A stretch of DNA of 64,000 nucleotides from contig NZ_ATXB01000001.1 of NCBI RefSeq assembly GCF_000421465.1, positions 2,635,001 to 2,699,000 on the forward strand, read 5' to 3'. This DNA is from Methylohalobius crimeensis 10Ki (GTDB taxonomy: Bacteria > Pseudomonadota > Gammaproteobacteria > Methylococcales > Methylothermaceae). Under the pieces are notes generated by a model, which worked only from the letters and a program-made list of their open reading frames with translations, made no database searches and had not been told where the DNA came from. The position numbers were made by a program, and so were the translations under genes. Below, one piece after another: positions 45,748 to 55,552 of this stretch (positions are counted from its first letter, which is position 1; every line of letters starts with the position of its first letter).

Positions 45748-46662
45748 ATGTTGATTCGAGTTTTGGGATCCGGCGCCGGCGGCGGATTCCCCCAATGGAA
45801 CTGTAATTGCGGCAACTGCCGGCGCCTCCGCCGCGGAGAAATCAACGCCCAACCCCGTACCCAATCCTCCATTGCCGTCAGCAGCGACGGCACGAAATGG
45901 GTGTTGTTCAACGCCTCGCCGGACATCCGTTTTCAATTGGAAGCCAACCCCCCGCTTCAACCCAAGGAGGGGGTGCGCGATACCGGCATCGGCGCCGTTG
46001 TCCTGATCGACGCCCAAATCGACCATACCACCGGCCTGCTCATTTTGCGGGAAAGCAACCGACCGCTGGAGCTGTATTGCGCCGATCCGGTTTACGAGGA
46101 TCTGACTTCCGGTTTTCCGGTCCTCACCATGCTCGAGCACTACTGCGGCGTCAATCGCCATCCCGTCCCCTTGGACGGAAGGGCTTTCCGGATTCCGGGC
46201 TTCCCGGATCTCCAGTTTTCCGGCCATGCGCTCAAAAGCAAGGCGCCACCCTATTCCCCCCATCGCAATGACCCCTATCCGGGCGACAATATCGGCGTCG
46301 TGGTGGAGGAAATCTCCACCGGCCGGAAGCTCTACTACGCCCCCGGCCTGGGAGAAATCGAACCCCATGTGTTCGAGGCCATGCAGCAGGTCGATTGCCT
46401 GCTGGTGGACGGGACGTTCTGGACCGACGATGAGATGGCCCAGGTGGGAAGCCCCAAAAAAGCGCGCGAGATCGGTCACCTGCCGCAGTCGGACACCGGC
46501 GGAATGATCGAGGTACTCGACCGGGTTCCGGAAAAAACCCGCAAAATTTTGATCCATATCAACAATACCAATCCGATTCTGGACGAAGATTCCCCGCAGC
46601 GCCGGCGACTCATTGATGCGGGCATCGAAGTGGCCTATGACAGCATGGAGATTGAGCTATGA
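45748..46662 (+). CDS. pqqB: PqqB
   Basis: 304 residues of the metallo-beta-lactamase fold. N-terminal [20 protein letters not shown] carries a zinc-binding cysteine cluster, and the metal site includes [11 protein letters not shown] and [19 protein letters not shown]. PqqB hydroxylates a tyrosine-derived intermediate in PQQ assembly. ATG at 45748 is chosen for the conserved [15 protein letters not shown]. Overlaps pqqC by 4 bases. Confidence 0.96.
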   Translation: MLIRVLGSGAGGGFPQWNCNCGNCRRLRRGEINAQPRTQSSIAVSSDGTKWVLFNASPDIRFQLEANPPLQPKEGVRDTGIGAVVLIDAQIDHTTGLLILRESNRPLELYCADPVYEDLTSGFPVLTMLEHYCGVNRHPVPLDGRAFRIPGFPDLQFSGHALKSKAPPYSPHRNDPYPGDNIGVVVEEISTGRKLYYAPGLGEIEPHVFEAMQQVDCLLVDGTFWTDDEMAQVGSPKKAREIGHLPQSDTGGMIEVLDRVPEKTRKILIHINNTNPILDEDSPQRRRLIDAGIEVAYDSMEIEL

Positions 46663-47387
46663 GTAATTCGCAGCAACCTTGGCCGCGGGAGGAATTCGAA
46701 GCCCGCTTGCGGGAAAAGGGCAAGTATTACCATATCCAGCATCCTTATCACGTCCTCATGGCCGAAGGAAAGTTGGATCAAGCACAGATTCGCGGCTGGG
46801 TACTGAACCGGTTCTACTATCAAGTGATGATCCCCCGCAAAGACGCCGCCATTCTCGCCAACTGCCCGGAGCGGGAAATCCGCCGCGAATGGATGCAGCG
46901 GATTCTCGATCACGAGGGATACGGCGACGATCCCGGCGGCATCGAGGCCTGGATTCAACTGGGCGTGGCCTGCGGCCTCAGCCGGGAAGCGATCACCTCC
47001 CTCGAGCATGTCCTGCCCGGCGTCCGGTTCGCGGTGGAGGCTTATTTCAACTTCGCCCGCACCGCACCTTGGCAAGAAGCGGTCTGCTCGTCGCTGACCG
47101 AACTGTTCGCGCCCACCATTCACAAGCAGCGCCTGGCGGGTTGGCCGGAATTATATCCCTGGATCAAGCCGGAAGGATTGACCTATTTCCAAAAACGGGT
47201 CAGCCAGGCACGCCGCGACGTGGAGCACGGCTTGGCGTTCACCTTGGACTATTTCGGGCAAACCCGAAATCTGCAAGAACGCGCCCTGGAGATTCTCCAA
47301 TTCAAACTCGACGTCCTCTGGACCATGCTCGACGCCATGCATTTGGCCTACATCGACCGTAAACCGCCCTACTTCAATATCCAATGA
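46659..47387 (+). CDS. pqqC: Pyrroloquinoline-quinone synthase PqqC
   Basis: 242 residues, all helical. It performs the final oxygen-dependent eight-electron oxidation and ring closure giving PQQ. Signatures include [41 protein letters not shown] and [18 protein letters not shown]. Overlaps pqqB and pqqD by four bases each, so translation is coupled. Confidence 0.97.
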   Translation: MSNSQQPWPREEFEARLREKGKYYHIQHPYHVLMAEGKLDQAQIRGWVLNRFYYQVMIPRKDAAILANCPEREIRREWMQRILDHEGYGDDPGGIEAWIQLGVACGLSREAITSLEHVLPGVRFAVEAYFNFARTAPWQEAVCSSLTELFAPTIHKQRLAGWPELYPWIKPEGLTYFQKRVSQARRDVEHGLAFTLDYFGQTRNLQERALEILQFKLDVLWTMLDAMHLAYIDRKPPYFNIQ

Positions 47388-47659
47388 CCCTCCATCCCGA
47401 TAGCCGCTTGCGCTTCTCCCCGCTGCATCGCCTGCAGTGGGAAGAAGCCCAGCAACGATACGTGATCCTCTATCCGGAAGGGCTGGTGGAACTCAACGCG
47501 ACATCGGCGGAAATCCTGAAACTGTGCGACGGCGAACACACCTTGAACACCATCGTCGCCGAATTGGAGCAAACCTACCAGACCGATGGTCTAATGGACG
47601 ACATTCGCGAATTTCTGGAGATTGCCCTTGAAAACGGTTGGATCCAAACCCCCCATTAG
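47384..47659 (+). CDS. pqqD: PQQ peptide chaperone PqqD
   Basis: 91 residues with [40 protein letters not shown] and the C-terminal [12 protein letters not shown]. Winged-helix peptide-binding protein (RRE type) that brings PqqA to PqqE. Its end overlaps the start of pqqE by 38 bases. No fusion to pqqC or pqqE, unlike in Methylobacterium. Confidence 0.96.
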   Translation: MTLHPDSRLRFSPLHRLQWEEAQQRYVILYPEGLVELNATSAEILKLCDGEHTLNTIVAELEQTYQTDGLMDDIREFLEIALENGWIQTPH

Positions 47660-48758
47660 TCCGCCCCGCTGGCTGCTGGCGGAACTCACCTACGCCTGCC
47701 CCCTGCAATGCCCTTATTGTTCCAATCCGGTCGATTTCGCCCGTTATAACAATGAACTGGACACGGCGGATTGGCTCCGGGTGCTCACGCAAGCCCGCCG
47801 GATGGGCGCGGTTCAATTGGGATTTTCCGGCGGCGAGCCGCTCACCCGACCAGACCTGCCCGAGCTCGTGGCCCACGCCCGGGGGCTGGGCTATTACTCC
47901 AACCTGATCACTTCCGGCTACGGCTTGACCGAAGCCAAGATCGTTCAGCTCAAGGAAGCCGGCCTCGATCACATTCAAGTCAGCATCCAGGCCTCGGAAA
48001 AGGATTTGAGCGATTTCATCGCCGGCACCGAAAGCTACGAGCACAAGAAAGAGGTCGCCCATCTGGTCAAGAAGCACGGCTACCCCATGGTGCTATGCGT
48101 GGTGATTCATCGCCACAACATCGATCAAATGGAAGACATCTTGAACATGGCCGTGGAATTGGGCGCCGATTACCTGGAGTTGGCCAATACCCAGTATTAC
48201 GGCTGGGCCCACTTGAACCGCCCCCAATTGATGCCTTCCCGGGCTCAATTCGAGCGCGCCGAGGCCGTCGCCCGCCGCTACCGGGAAAGGCTCAAGGGCC
48301 GAATGAAGATCTACTACGTAATTCCGGATTTCTACGAAGACCGACCCAAGGCGTGCATGAACGGCTGGGGGACCACCTTTTTGACCATCGCGCCGGACGG
48401 TGCCGCCCTGCCTTGTCACGCGGCGCGGGAATTGCCCATCGACGAGGATCAATTCCCCAACGTGCGCGAGTACAGCATCCAGGAGATCTGGGAGGAATCG
48501 CAAATTTTCAACCGCTTCCGAGGTTTCGACTGGATGCCCGAACCCTGCCGCTCCTGCGACGAAAAAACCAAGGATTACGGCGGCTGCCGCTGTCAGGCCT
48601 ATCTACTCACCGGAGACATGAACGCCACCGATCCGGTGTGCAGCAAGTCCCCGCGCCACAGCGTGGTCGAACGGGCGATCGCCGAAGCGGAATCGCTTTC
48701 GGAACAACCGCTGGTTTTCCGCAACTCGAAAAATTCGCGCCGTCGATTCATCAAGTAG
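47622..48758 (+). CDS. pqqE: Radical SAM enzyme PqqE
   Basis: 378 residues. The radical SAM cluster ligands are in [16 protein letters not shown] (CxxxCxxC), and the SPASM-domain cysteines for auxiliary clusters lie near the end ([16 protein letters not shown] and CMNGWG, CHAARE). It joins the Glu and Tyr side chains of PqqA. The frame has no ATG near the expected start; I use the TTG at 47622, with a second TTG at 47628 also possible. Confidence 0.96.
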   Translation: MPLKTVGSKPPISPPRWLLAELTYACPLQCPYCSNPVDFARYNNELDTADWLRVLTQARRMGAVQLGFSGGEPLTRPDLPELVAHARGLGYYSNLITSGYGLTEAKIVQLKEAGLDHIQVSIQASEKDLSDFIAGTESYEHKKEVAHLVKKHGYPMVLCVVIHRHNIDQMEDILNMAVELGADYLELANTQYYGWAHLNRPQLMPSRAQFERAEAVARRYRERLKGRMKIYYVIPDFYEDRPKACMNGWGTTFLTIAPDGAALPCHAARELPIDEDQFPNVREYSIQEIWEESQIFNRFRGFDWMPEPCRSCDEKTKDYGGCRCQAYLLTGDMNATDPVCSKSPRHSVVERAIAEAESLSEQPLVFRNSKNSRRRFIK

Positions 48759-49215
48759 CGCCCAACAGCCGGTCGCCCACCTCCGCCTGAACCTGTCCGT
48801 CGGCTCCGTAACCGACCCGTTGCCGCCGCTGTCCGAAAACCAGCTCCAGAGACTTGCGGTTGTACTCTTGCAACAAGGCGATGGTGGCGCCGTTGGATTC
48901 ATTCAACTCCCGGCAACGCCGGGCGAGATGACGGATCTCTGCCCAAACCGCCTGGATTTCGGCTGGACCGGTGGACGTCAAATCCGCCAACCAGTCCGGA
49001 ATAATATCCTTGCTGGCCGGCAGTCCGGTCAAACGCTCCCATAAGTCGTCAACCCGAGCGAGACTGGCCGTCTTTTCCGCGGTCGATTCGAGAACCTTCT
49101 CCCACTGCCGGTCCCGGAGCACCGCTCGCTCCCGGATTAAAACCGCATACAAGTGGCGCGTTTCGGCTTCCAACTCCTGCAACGCCTCCACGGAAGCCGG
49201 GTGAAGTTCATTCAT
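48751..49215 (-). CDS. flgN: Flagellar chaperone FlgN
   Basis: 154 residues, almost all helical ([24 protein letters not shown] and [25 protein letters not shown]). Matches FlgN, the export chaperone that protects FlgK and FlgL, both encoded in the window. Start ATG at 49215 with GGGAG just before; it overlaps the end of flgM by 8 bases. Its last bases run 8 bases past the pqqE stop on the opposite strand. Confidence 0.85.
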   Translation of the reverse strand: MNELHPASVEALQELEAETRHLYAVLIRERAVLRDRQWEKVLESTAEKTASLARVDDLWERLTGLPASKDIIPDWLADLTSTGPAEIQAVWAEIRHLARRCRELNESNGATIALLQEYNRKSLELVFGQRRQRVGYGADGQVQAEVGDRLLGAT

Positions 49216-49519
49216 CTCCCTGCTCCTCCACAGACAAGCGCCGCTCCATCTCAATCATCTTTTCAGCAATATGCTCGGCATCGATTTCATACGTACCCGC
49301 CTCCAGTTGGCCGGCTACCCGCTCGATCAAGGCGGTATTGATCACCGCCCCGCTGGCCATCGCTTGCTTGAGCCGGGCCGCGGTATCGGTCAACGCCACC
49401 GAATCCAATTCCCTCGAGCGATTATCGGTATTCTGCGGAGCGTGTTTACGCGACACCGTCGACTTATCCGTCGCCGGATCGATCGCCTTACCGATTATCG
49501 GACGCAGGTCGATGGGCAT
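49208..49519 (-). CDS. flgM: Anti-sigma-28 factor FlgM
   Basis: 103 residues. The disordered N-terminus (MPIDLRPI) and the sigma-binding C-terminal helices (VALTDTAARLKQAMASG, INTALIERVAGQLEAGTYEIDAEHIAEKMIEME) follow the FlgM pattern. It binds FliA until exported through the finished hook. A sigma-28 type promoter upstream gives a feedback loop. Confidence 0.93.
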   Translation of the reverse strand: MPIDLRPIIGKAIDPATDKSTVSRKHAPQNTDNRSRELDSVALTDTAARLKQAMASGAVINTALIERVAGQLEAGTYEIDAEHIAEKMIEMERRLSVEEQGDE

Positions 49520-49556
49520 ACTTTGATCCTCGCTTAATTCTCATCTCTACGGTAAT

Positions 49557-49583
49557 AAGTCGGCCGTTCATCTCGTAAGTTTA
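49557..49583 (-). promoter_or_regulatory. Sigma-28 (FliA) promoter before flgM
   Basis: On the minus strand TAAACTTA-N11-GCCGACTT (49557-49583) fits the FliA consensus TAAA-N15-GCCGATAA with two mismatches in the -10. Lies about 38 bp upstream of flgM. Confidence 0.75.
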
Positions 49584-49585
49584 GC

Positions 49586-50287
49586 TTAAAAAACCACTCG
49601 GACTTCATTCGGGCCACGCACAACGCCTTCCACCACCCGCTGCGAACGGTCATTTCGCACGCGGATTCGCTCCCCCAATCCGCCGTCCATAAGCGCATGC
49701 CCGCCCATCCTCACATCCAAACCGCCACCGCGGGCCCGGATCATAACCGCATCTCCTTTATGTACTATTTTTAATGATGTCAGCTCCCGGCTGGTCAAAA
49801 CAGCTCCCGCGGGTAACGAGCGGGTCAACCGCTTTCCCAAGGCGGATTCGGTAGTGGAAAAATAGCCGCCGCGCAAATCGGCAATATTCGTTCTTTTCAG
49901 AATCACCATTGCCTCATCCAAAACGGTGCCTTTCGCCAATGATCGGGCCAATACCGCCACTTTTTGAAATAGCCGCACGTTGGCCCTGACATAGATCGTC
50001 CAGGGATGACTTCCTCGACACGCCACCCCCACTGAAACGGCTCCGACGGGTGTTTTGTCCCGCAGGAGGGAAATAGCCAAGGGTTGGTCGCAACGAGTGA
50101 GACGTAGACGCGGATCCAACGAATTCACTTTTATGTCAAAATCTCGATGCTCCTGTCGAATAATTGACTCGAGATGGGAAGCGACCGCCTGCCGGATACT
50201 TTCCAATGATTGCTTGTTTCGATCCTCGGCCTTGAGGGAAACGGCTAAACTCAATAAACACACCATTAGAATCCATCGCACTGTCAT
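49586..50287 (-). CDS. flgA: Flagellar P-ring assembly protein FlgA
   Basis: 233 residues. A signal peptide (ILMVCLLSLAVSLKAE) precedes the SAF domain typical of FlgA (LARSLAKGTVLDEAMVILKRT, LTRSLPAGAVLTSRELTS, GDAVMIRARGGGLDVRM). It is a periplasmic chaperone that assembles the FlgI P-ring. It precedes flgM in the usual flgA-flgM-flgN order. Confidence 0.92.
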   Translation of the reverse strand: MTVRWILMVCLLSLAVSLKAEDRNKQSLESIRQAVASHLESIIRQEHRDFDIKVNSLDPRLRLTRCDQPLAISLLRDKTPVGAVSVGVACRGSHPWTIYVRANVRLFQKVAVLARSLAKGTVLDEAMVILKRTNIADLRGGYFSTTESALGKRLTRSLPAGAVLTSRELTSLKIVHKGDAVMIRARGGGLDVRMGGHALMDGGLGERIRVRNDRSQRVVEGVVRGPNEVRVVF

Positions 50288-50317
50288 AATATGGCCTCAG
50301 AAAGCTTCTTTTGATGC

Positions 50318-50464
50318 TCCGCCTTCCCTGGCTCCGCACCCTGCGGGCGCACTGCATGCGTCCAAACGGCCTGTCCTGCCCGTTTGTGATGTCCGCCTTC
50401 CCTGGCTCCGAACCCTGCGGGCGCACTGCGTGCGTCCAAACAGGCTGTCCTGCCCGGTTTGTCC
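50318..50464. repeat. Tandem duplication with a 74-bp period
   Basis: Two units (50318-50391 and 50392-50464) share TCCGCCTTCCCTGGCTCCG, CCCTGCGGGCGCACTGC and CTGTCCTGCCCG with about ten differences. They fill the gap between flgA and cheV. I see no gene or known element in them. Together with the promoter below they account for most of the 372-base non-coding stretch 50288-50659. Confidence 0.8.
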
Positions 50465-50600
50465 GGGATTTTCCTCTACCACCGCAAGCCCATTGCGATG
50501 ACATTCCATCTAGCCGGAGGCCGAGAGTCGCTACACCCCATCGCCGGCACAACTCCGGATACAGTTCCATTTTGCAAATGTGATGCCAATTCATTTTTTT

Positions 50601-50627
50601 TAAAGCTTGCTAATTTATGGCCGATAA
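50601..50627 (+). promoter_or_regulatory. Sigma-28 (FliA) promoter before cheV
   Basis: TAAAGCTT-N11-GCCGATAA at 50601-50627 matches the FliA consensus (TAAAGTTT-N11-GCCGATAA) with one mismatch, 32 bp before the cheV start. Confidence 0.9.
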
Positions 50628-50659
50628 CCCAAACAAACAATCAAAGCGGAGGGGTTCCC

Positions 50660-51595
50660 ATGTCCAGCATTCTCGCCGGCGTCGATCAACGCACCCGCCT
50701 GGCCGGCCACAACCGTCTTGAACTGCTTCTTTTCCGCTTGGGCGGCGGACAACGTTTCGGTATCAATGTTTTCAAAGTCCAAGAAGTGATTGCCTGCCCC
50801 CCCTTGACCCGCATTCCGGACATGTCCCCGATCATGTGCGGCGCCGCTAATCTGCGCGGCCGTACCATGCCGATACTGGATCTTTCCATGAGTATCGGAT
50901 ACAACCCATCCCCGCGGGATGGCTCCGGATATGTCATCGTTACCGAATACAATCGATCCATGCAGGGTTTTCTGGTCAACAGCGTGGACCGGATCATCAA
51001 CATGGGCTGGCATGAAATCCAACCGCCCCCCAAAGGTGCGGGCAAGAACAGTTACTTGACCGCAATCACCGAGTTCGAAGGGGAAATGATCGAGGTGATC
51101 GACGTGGAAAAAATCATGCAGGAAGCCATCGGTGGCGGTGAAGCCATCTCAGACGAGATGATCGAATCGGAATTGGCGGCCCAGGGGCAGCAAATTTTGG
51201 TTGTCGACGACTCAATGGTGGCCCGCAATCAAGTCAAGCGGGTGCTCGATCAACTGGGCGTGAATTGCATCCTGACTCGCGACGGAGATGAGGCTTACCG
51301 GGTTCTCTCCGGCTGGGCGGATGAAGGCAAGGATCTATCGCGCTTTTTGACCATGGTCGTCTCGGATATCGAAATGCCGAAGATGGACGGTTACACCTTG
51401 ACCACTAAAATTCGCCAACACCCCAACATGAAAAACCTGTATATCCTCCTTCACACGTCCTTGAGCGGCATATTTAATCAGGCCATGGTGGAAAAAGTCG
51501 GCGCCAATCGTTTTTTAGCCAAATTCTCTCCCAACGAATTGGCGAAAATCGTGCAGGCGCAAGTCCAATCCCACGCCCAGCGGGAAGCTGCCTAA
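50660..51595 (+). CDS. cheV: Chemotaxis coupling protein CheV
   Basis: 311 residues: a CheW-like coupling domain (LELLLFRLGGGQRFGINVFKVQEVI, ANLRGRTMPILDLS) at about 15-160 and a C-terminal receiver (QQILVVDDSMVARNQVKRVL, phospho-acceptor in VVSDIEMPKMDGYTLT). Links receptors to CheA and adapts signalling. FliA-dependent promoter and GGAGGGG ribosome site upstream. cheR follows at 5-8 bases. Confidence 0.95.
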   Translation: MSSILAGVDQRTRLAGHNRLELLLFRLGGGQRFGINVFKVQEVIACPPLTRIPDMSPIMCGAANLRGRTMPILDLSMSIGYNPSPRDGSGYVIVTEYNRSMQGFLVNSVDRIINMGWHEIQPPPKGAGKNSYLTAITEFEGEMIEVIDVEKIMQEAIGGGEAISDEMIESELAAQGQQILVVDDSMVARNQVKRVLDQLGVNCILTRDGDEAYRVLSGWADEGKDLSRFLTMVVSDIEMPKMDGYTLTTKIRQHPNMKNLYILLHTSLSGIFNQAMVEKVGANRFLAKFSPNELAKIVQAQVQSHAQREAA

Positions 51596-51602
51596 GCACG
51601 TG

Positions 51603-52457
51603 ATGAAAACCGCGCCGGCTTTAGAGCGCCACAAGCTCAGCCTGGAAGACTTCCGTATCTTCCAAAAATTTCTTGCGGAACAAAGCGGCATCGAACTGGC
51701 GGACAGCAAATGCTATCTGATCCAAAGCCGGCTGGGCAACCTCTTGCCGGAAATCGGGGTAGCCACCCTCGGCGAGCTCATTCGCCGCCTGAATCAAGGC
51801 ACCTTGCCCCATCAAATCCGGGACCGGCTAATCAACGCCATGACGACCAACGAAACCTTCTGGTTTCGCGACGGGCAGCAATTCGAGCTCCTCCAAAATC
51901 GAATTTTGCCGGAATTGAGTCGACGCAACACTCGGCCCTTAAGGATTTGGTCAGCCGCCTGTTCCACCGGCCAGGAACCTTATTCCATCAGCCTCTGCGT
52001 TCAAGAGGCGATGCGGGCCGGCCGGTTGCCCCGCACGAATGTGGAAATCGTCGGCACCGACCTGGTCGATGAGGTCTTGAAAACCGCGCGCAGTGGCGTT
52101 TACTCGGATATGACGGTAACCCGAGGATTGCCGGCGGATTTGAAGTCGCGCTATTTTCAACCCCACCCGAACGGCTGGCGGCTGAAACCGGAAGTCACCC
52201 GCCCGGTCAGATTTCAACAATTGAATTTACTTAAACCCTTCGTCACCTTGGGAAAGTTCGACTGTATCTTCTGTCGCAACGTCTTGATTTACTTTTCCCC
52301 TCAAAACAAACTCGATATTCTCAAGCGCATGGCCGAAGCCCTCAATCCCGACGGCTATTTGTTTTTAAGCGGCACCGAATCGCTCCCTTACGGCATCAAG
52401 CACCTCACCCCGGCCCTCACCGCCGGTGTGCGTCACTATATTCGCACCCAGTCCTAA
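51603..52457 (+). CDS. cheR: Chemotaxis receptor methyltransferase CheR
   Basis: 284 residues from the ATG at 51603 (GTG at 51600 also possible). The N-terminal helical domain (FRIFQKFLAEQSGIELADSK) precedes the SAM-binding core (MTTNETFWFRDGQQFELL, RIWSAACSTGQEPYSI, IVGTDLVDEVLKTARSGVY, FDCIFCRNVLIYFS). Methylates glutamates of chemoreceptors. Its TAA stop lies inside the CTAAGA that flanks the composite repeat. Confidence 0.96.
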   Translation: MKTAPALERHKLSLEDFRIFQKFLAEQSGIELADSKCYLIQSRLGNLLPEIGVATLGELIRRLNQGTLPHQIRDRLINAMTTNETFWFRDGQQFELLQNRILPELSRRNTRPLRIWSAACSTGQEPYSISLCVQEAMRAGRLPRTNVEIVGTDLVDEVLKTARSGVYSDMTVTRGLPADLKSRYFQPHPNGWRLKPEVTRPVRFQQLNLLKPFVTLGKFDCIFCRNVLIYFSPQNKLDILKRMAEALNPDGYLFLSGTESLPYGIKHLTPALTAGVRHYIRTQS

Positions 52458-52517
52458 GAGAGCTTGTTTCAAAACTCATGTGTGTTTCAGGGAAATCGCG
52501 AATGCCATTATCTCCCT

Positions 52518-53652
<1,135 letters not shown>

Positions 53653-54004
53653 CTTTAAACACGGTTGCTCTCCCGCTAGCGGGAGAGGGTCGGGGTGAGG
53701 GTGGTTTAAATAAAAATGTATTTCATTCCAATTAGATCCACCCTCTTCCTAACCTTCTCCCTCCTCGAGAGAGAAGGGACCCATACGATTACGACGTCCT
53801 CGCCAGCGGGAGAAGGGAACATTTTTCCCAGACGGTGAGGGAATTAAGGTGAAGTCGTGCCTCGTAGGCTTATACGATGTATCGAGTTTTGAAACAGACT
53901 CTAAGATAGATTTTTCCTACCCAAAGCGGCAAAAAATTGCCACTTCCTCTACTTACCCCACAACCGAAGCAGATAAACCCTTGAAACAATAGATAAATAC
54001 TTAC

Positions 54005-54020
54005 TGGCACAGCATGTGCT
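54005..54020 (+). promoter_or_regulatory. Sigma-54-type promoter before flgB
   Basis: TGGCAC-N5-GTGCT at 54005-54020 has the invariant GG and GC pairs exactly ten bases apart, close to the RpoN consensus TGGCAC-N5-TTGCW. It lies 36 bp before the flgB start and would place hook-basal body genes under RpoN, as in other FleQ/FlrC systems. The IS110-bearing repeat ends about 100 bp upstream, so distant activator sites could be affected. Confidence 0.75.
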
Positions 54021-54055
54021 TAGGAGTATTTCAAAAGTTTTTAAGGAGAAACCCT

Positions 54056-54448
54056 ATGTCCATCAGCTTCGATAATGCCCTGGGGCTTCACCACCAAGCG
54101 CTCCAGCTGCGCGCCCGCCGCATGGAAGTCCTCGCCTCCAACATGGCCAACGCCGATACCCCCGGCTACAAAGCCCGGGATTTCGACATGGAACGGCTGC
54201 TGCGCGAAACCAACGCCTCCCCGGCACCGCTGCGTGTCACCCACGCCAAGCATATTGCCCCGGATACGGGGGCCGTCATGGAAAATTTGTGGTATCGCGT
54301 CCCCCATCAACCCTCACTCGACGGCAATACCGTCGAGGAACACATCGAACAGGCCAAATTCGCCGAAAACACCCTACGCTACCAGGCCAGCCTGAGATTC
54401 ATCAACGGCAGAATCTCCGGCCTGATGACGGCATTGAAAGGAGAATAA
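54056..54448 (+). CDS. flgB: Flagellar basal-body rod protein FlgB
   Basis: 130 residues; rod protein of the proximal rod. The conserved N-terminus (ALGLHHQALQLRARRMEVLASNMANADTPGYKARDF) and C-terminal helix (KFAENTLRYQASLRFINGRISGLMTAL) match FlgB. AAGGAG lies 9 bases before the ATG. First gene of flgBCDEFGHIJKL, exported by the flagellar type III system. Confidence 0.96.
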   Translation: MSISFDNALGLHHQALQLRARRMEVLASNMANADTPGYKARDFDMERLLRETNASPAPLRVTHAKHIAPDTGAVMENLWYRVPHQPSLDGNTVEEHIEQAKFAENTLRYQASLRFINGRISGLMTALKGE

Positions 54449-54451
54449 TCG

Positions 54452-54871
54452 ATGAGCGGTTTCGACATTTTCAACATCGCCGGTTCCGGAATGAGCGCGC
54501 AGATGCTGCGCCTCAACCTGACTGCCAGCAACTTGGCCAACGCCGATAGCGTCAGCAGCAGCATCGAACAAACTTACAAATCCCGTCAACCGGTGTTCGC
54601 GGCCCAGCTCCAAAACACCACGGCGGGCCATTCGAACACTGTAGCGGGCGTCGAAGTGAAAGGGATTGTGGAAAGCCCGGCGCCCCTGCAAATGGAATAC
54701 GCGCCTCATCACCCCAGGGCCAATGAAGACGGCTATATTTTCAAGCCCAACGTCAACCCCGTGGAAGAGATGACCAACATGATCGCCGCCTCGCGTTCCT
54801 ATCAAAACAACATCGAGATGCTCAACACCACCAAGGAACTGATGCTGCAAACCTTGAGGATGGGAGGCTAA
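54452..54871 (+). CDS. flgC: Flagellar basal-body rod protein FlgC
   Basis: 139 residues; proximal rod. FDIFNIAGSGMSAQMLRLNLTASNLANADS at the start and the C-terminal VNPVEEMTNMIAASRSYQNNIEMLNTTKELMLQTLRMG are standard FlgC. Gap of 3 bases after flgB. Confidence 0.96.
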   Translation: MSGFDIFNIAGSGMSAQMLRLNLTASNLANADSVSSSIEQTYKSRQPVFAAQLQNTTAGHSNTVAGVEVKGIVESPAPLQMEYAPHHPRANEDGYIFKPNVNPVEEMTNMIAASRSYQNNIEMLNTTKELMLQTLRMGG

Positions 54872-54876
54872 AAAAG

Positions 54877-55539
54877 ATGAATGTCGATCGTCTTCAGGAG
54901 CTGGGCCTGATTAAGCCCAAATCGGCGCAGAAACAGACCAACGACCTGGGACAGGAGGATTTTCTAAAGCTGATGACCACCCAAATGACTCATCAGAACC
55001 CGCTCAAGCCGATGGAAAACACCCAGTTTCTCACTCAAATGGCCCAATTCGGGACGGTCTCGGGAATTCAAGGGCTGCAAAAATCCTTCACCGATTTCGC
55101 CAATGCCATCGGTTCCGATCAAACTCTGCAAGCGGCCAACCTGGTCGGACGCCAGGTGGTGGTACCTAGCAAGCAGGCGCTTTTGGCCGCCGACGGCGAC
55201 ATTCAGGGAGCAGTCGAACTGACTAAGCCCACCACCCACGTCACCGTCAAGATCCTCGATAATCGAGGCGTCCCCGTCCGCACCCTGGATCTGGGCGCCC
55301 AGGATGCCGGCGAAGCCGCCTTCAGCTGGGACGGTCTCAAAGACGACGGGACGGTGGCCGACCCGGGACTTTATCGCCTCCAGGCCGAAGGCACGGTCGA
55401 CGGGGAAAACCAAGCCCTCGCCACGCTGATCAACGCCACCGTGGAAAGCGTTTCCACCAAGGCGGATGGCTTCGGGCTGGCCGTGGAAGTACCCGGAGTC
55501 GGCAACGTGGATTTCAAAGACATTCGTCAAATACTGTAA
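54877..55539 (+). CDS. flgD: Flagellar hook assembly protein FlgD
   Basis: 220 residues; scaffolding cap for hook growth. N-terminal LGQEDFLKLMTTQMTHQNPLKPMENTQFLTQMAQF and the C-terminal FlgD_ig/tudor domain (VTVKILDNRGVPVRTLDLG, FSWDGLKDDG) are typical. Length is usual. Confidence 0.95.
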   Translation: MNVDRLQELGLIKPKSAQKQTNDLGQEDFLKLMTTQMTHQNPLKPMENTQFLTQMAQFGTVSGIQGLQKSFTDFANAIGSDQTLQAANLVGRQVVVPSKQALLAADGDIQGAVELTKPTTHVTVKILDNRGVPVRTLDLGAQDAGEAAFSWDGLKDDGTVADPGLYRLQAEGTVDGENQALATLINATVESVSTKADGFGLAVEVPGVGNVDFKDIRQIL

Positions 55540-55552
55540 AAGGAGACATCCG

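Noticed and set aside
50318-50464. Possible CRISPR array
   Set aside because: Only two diverged 74-bp units directly abutting, no spacers and no cas genes.
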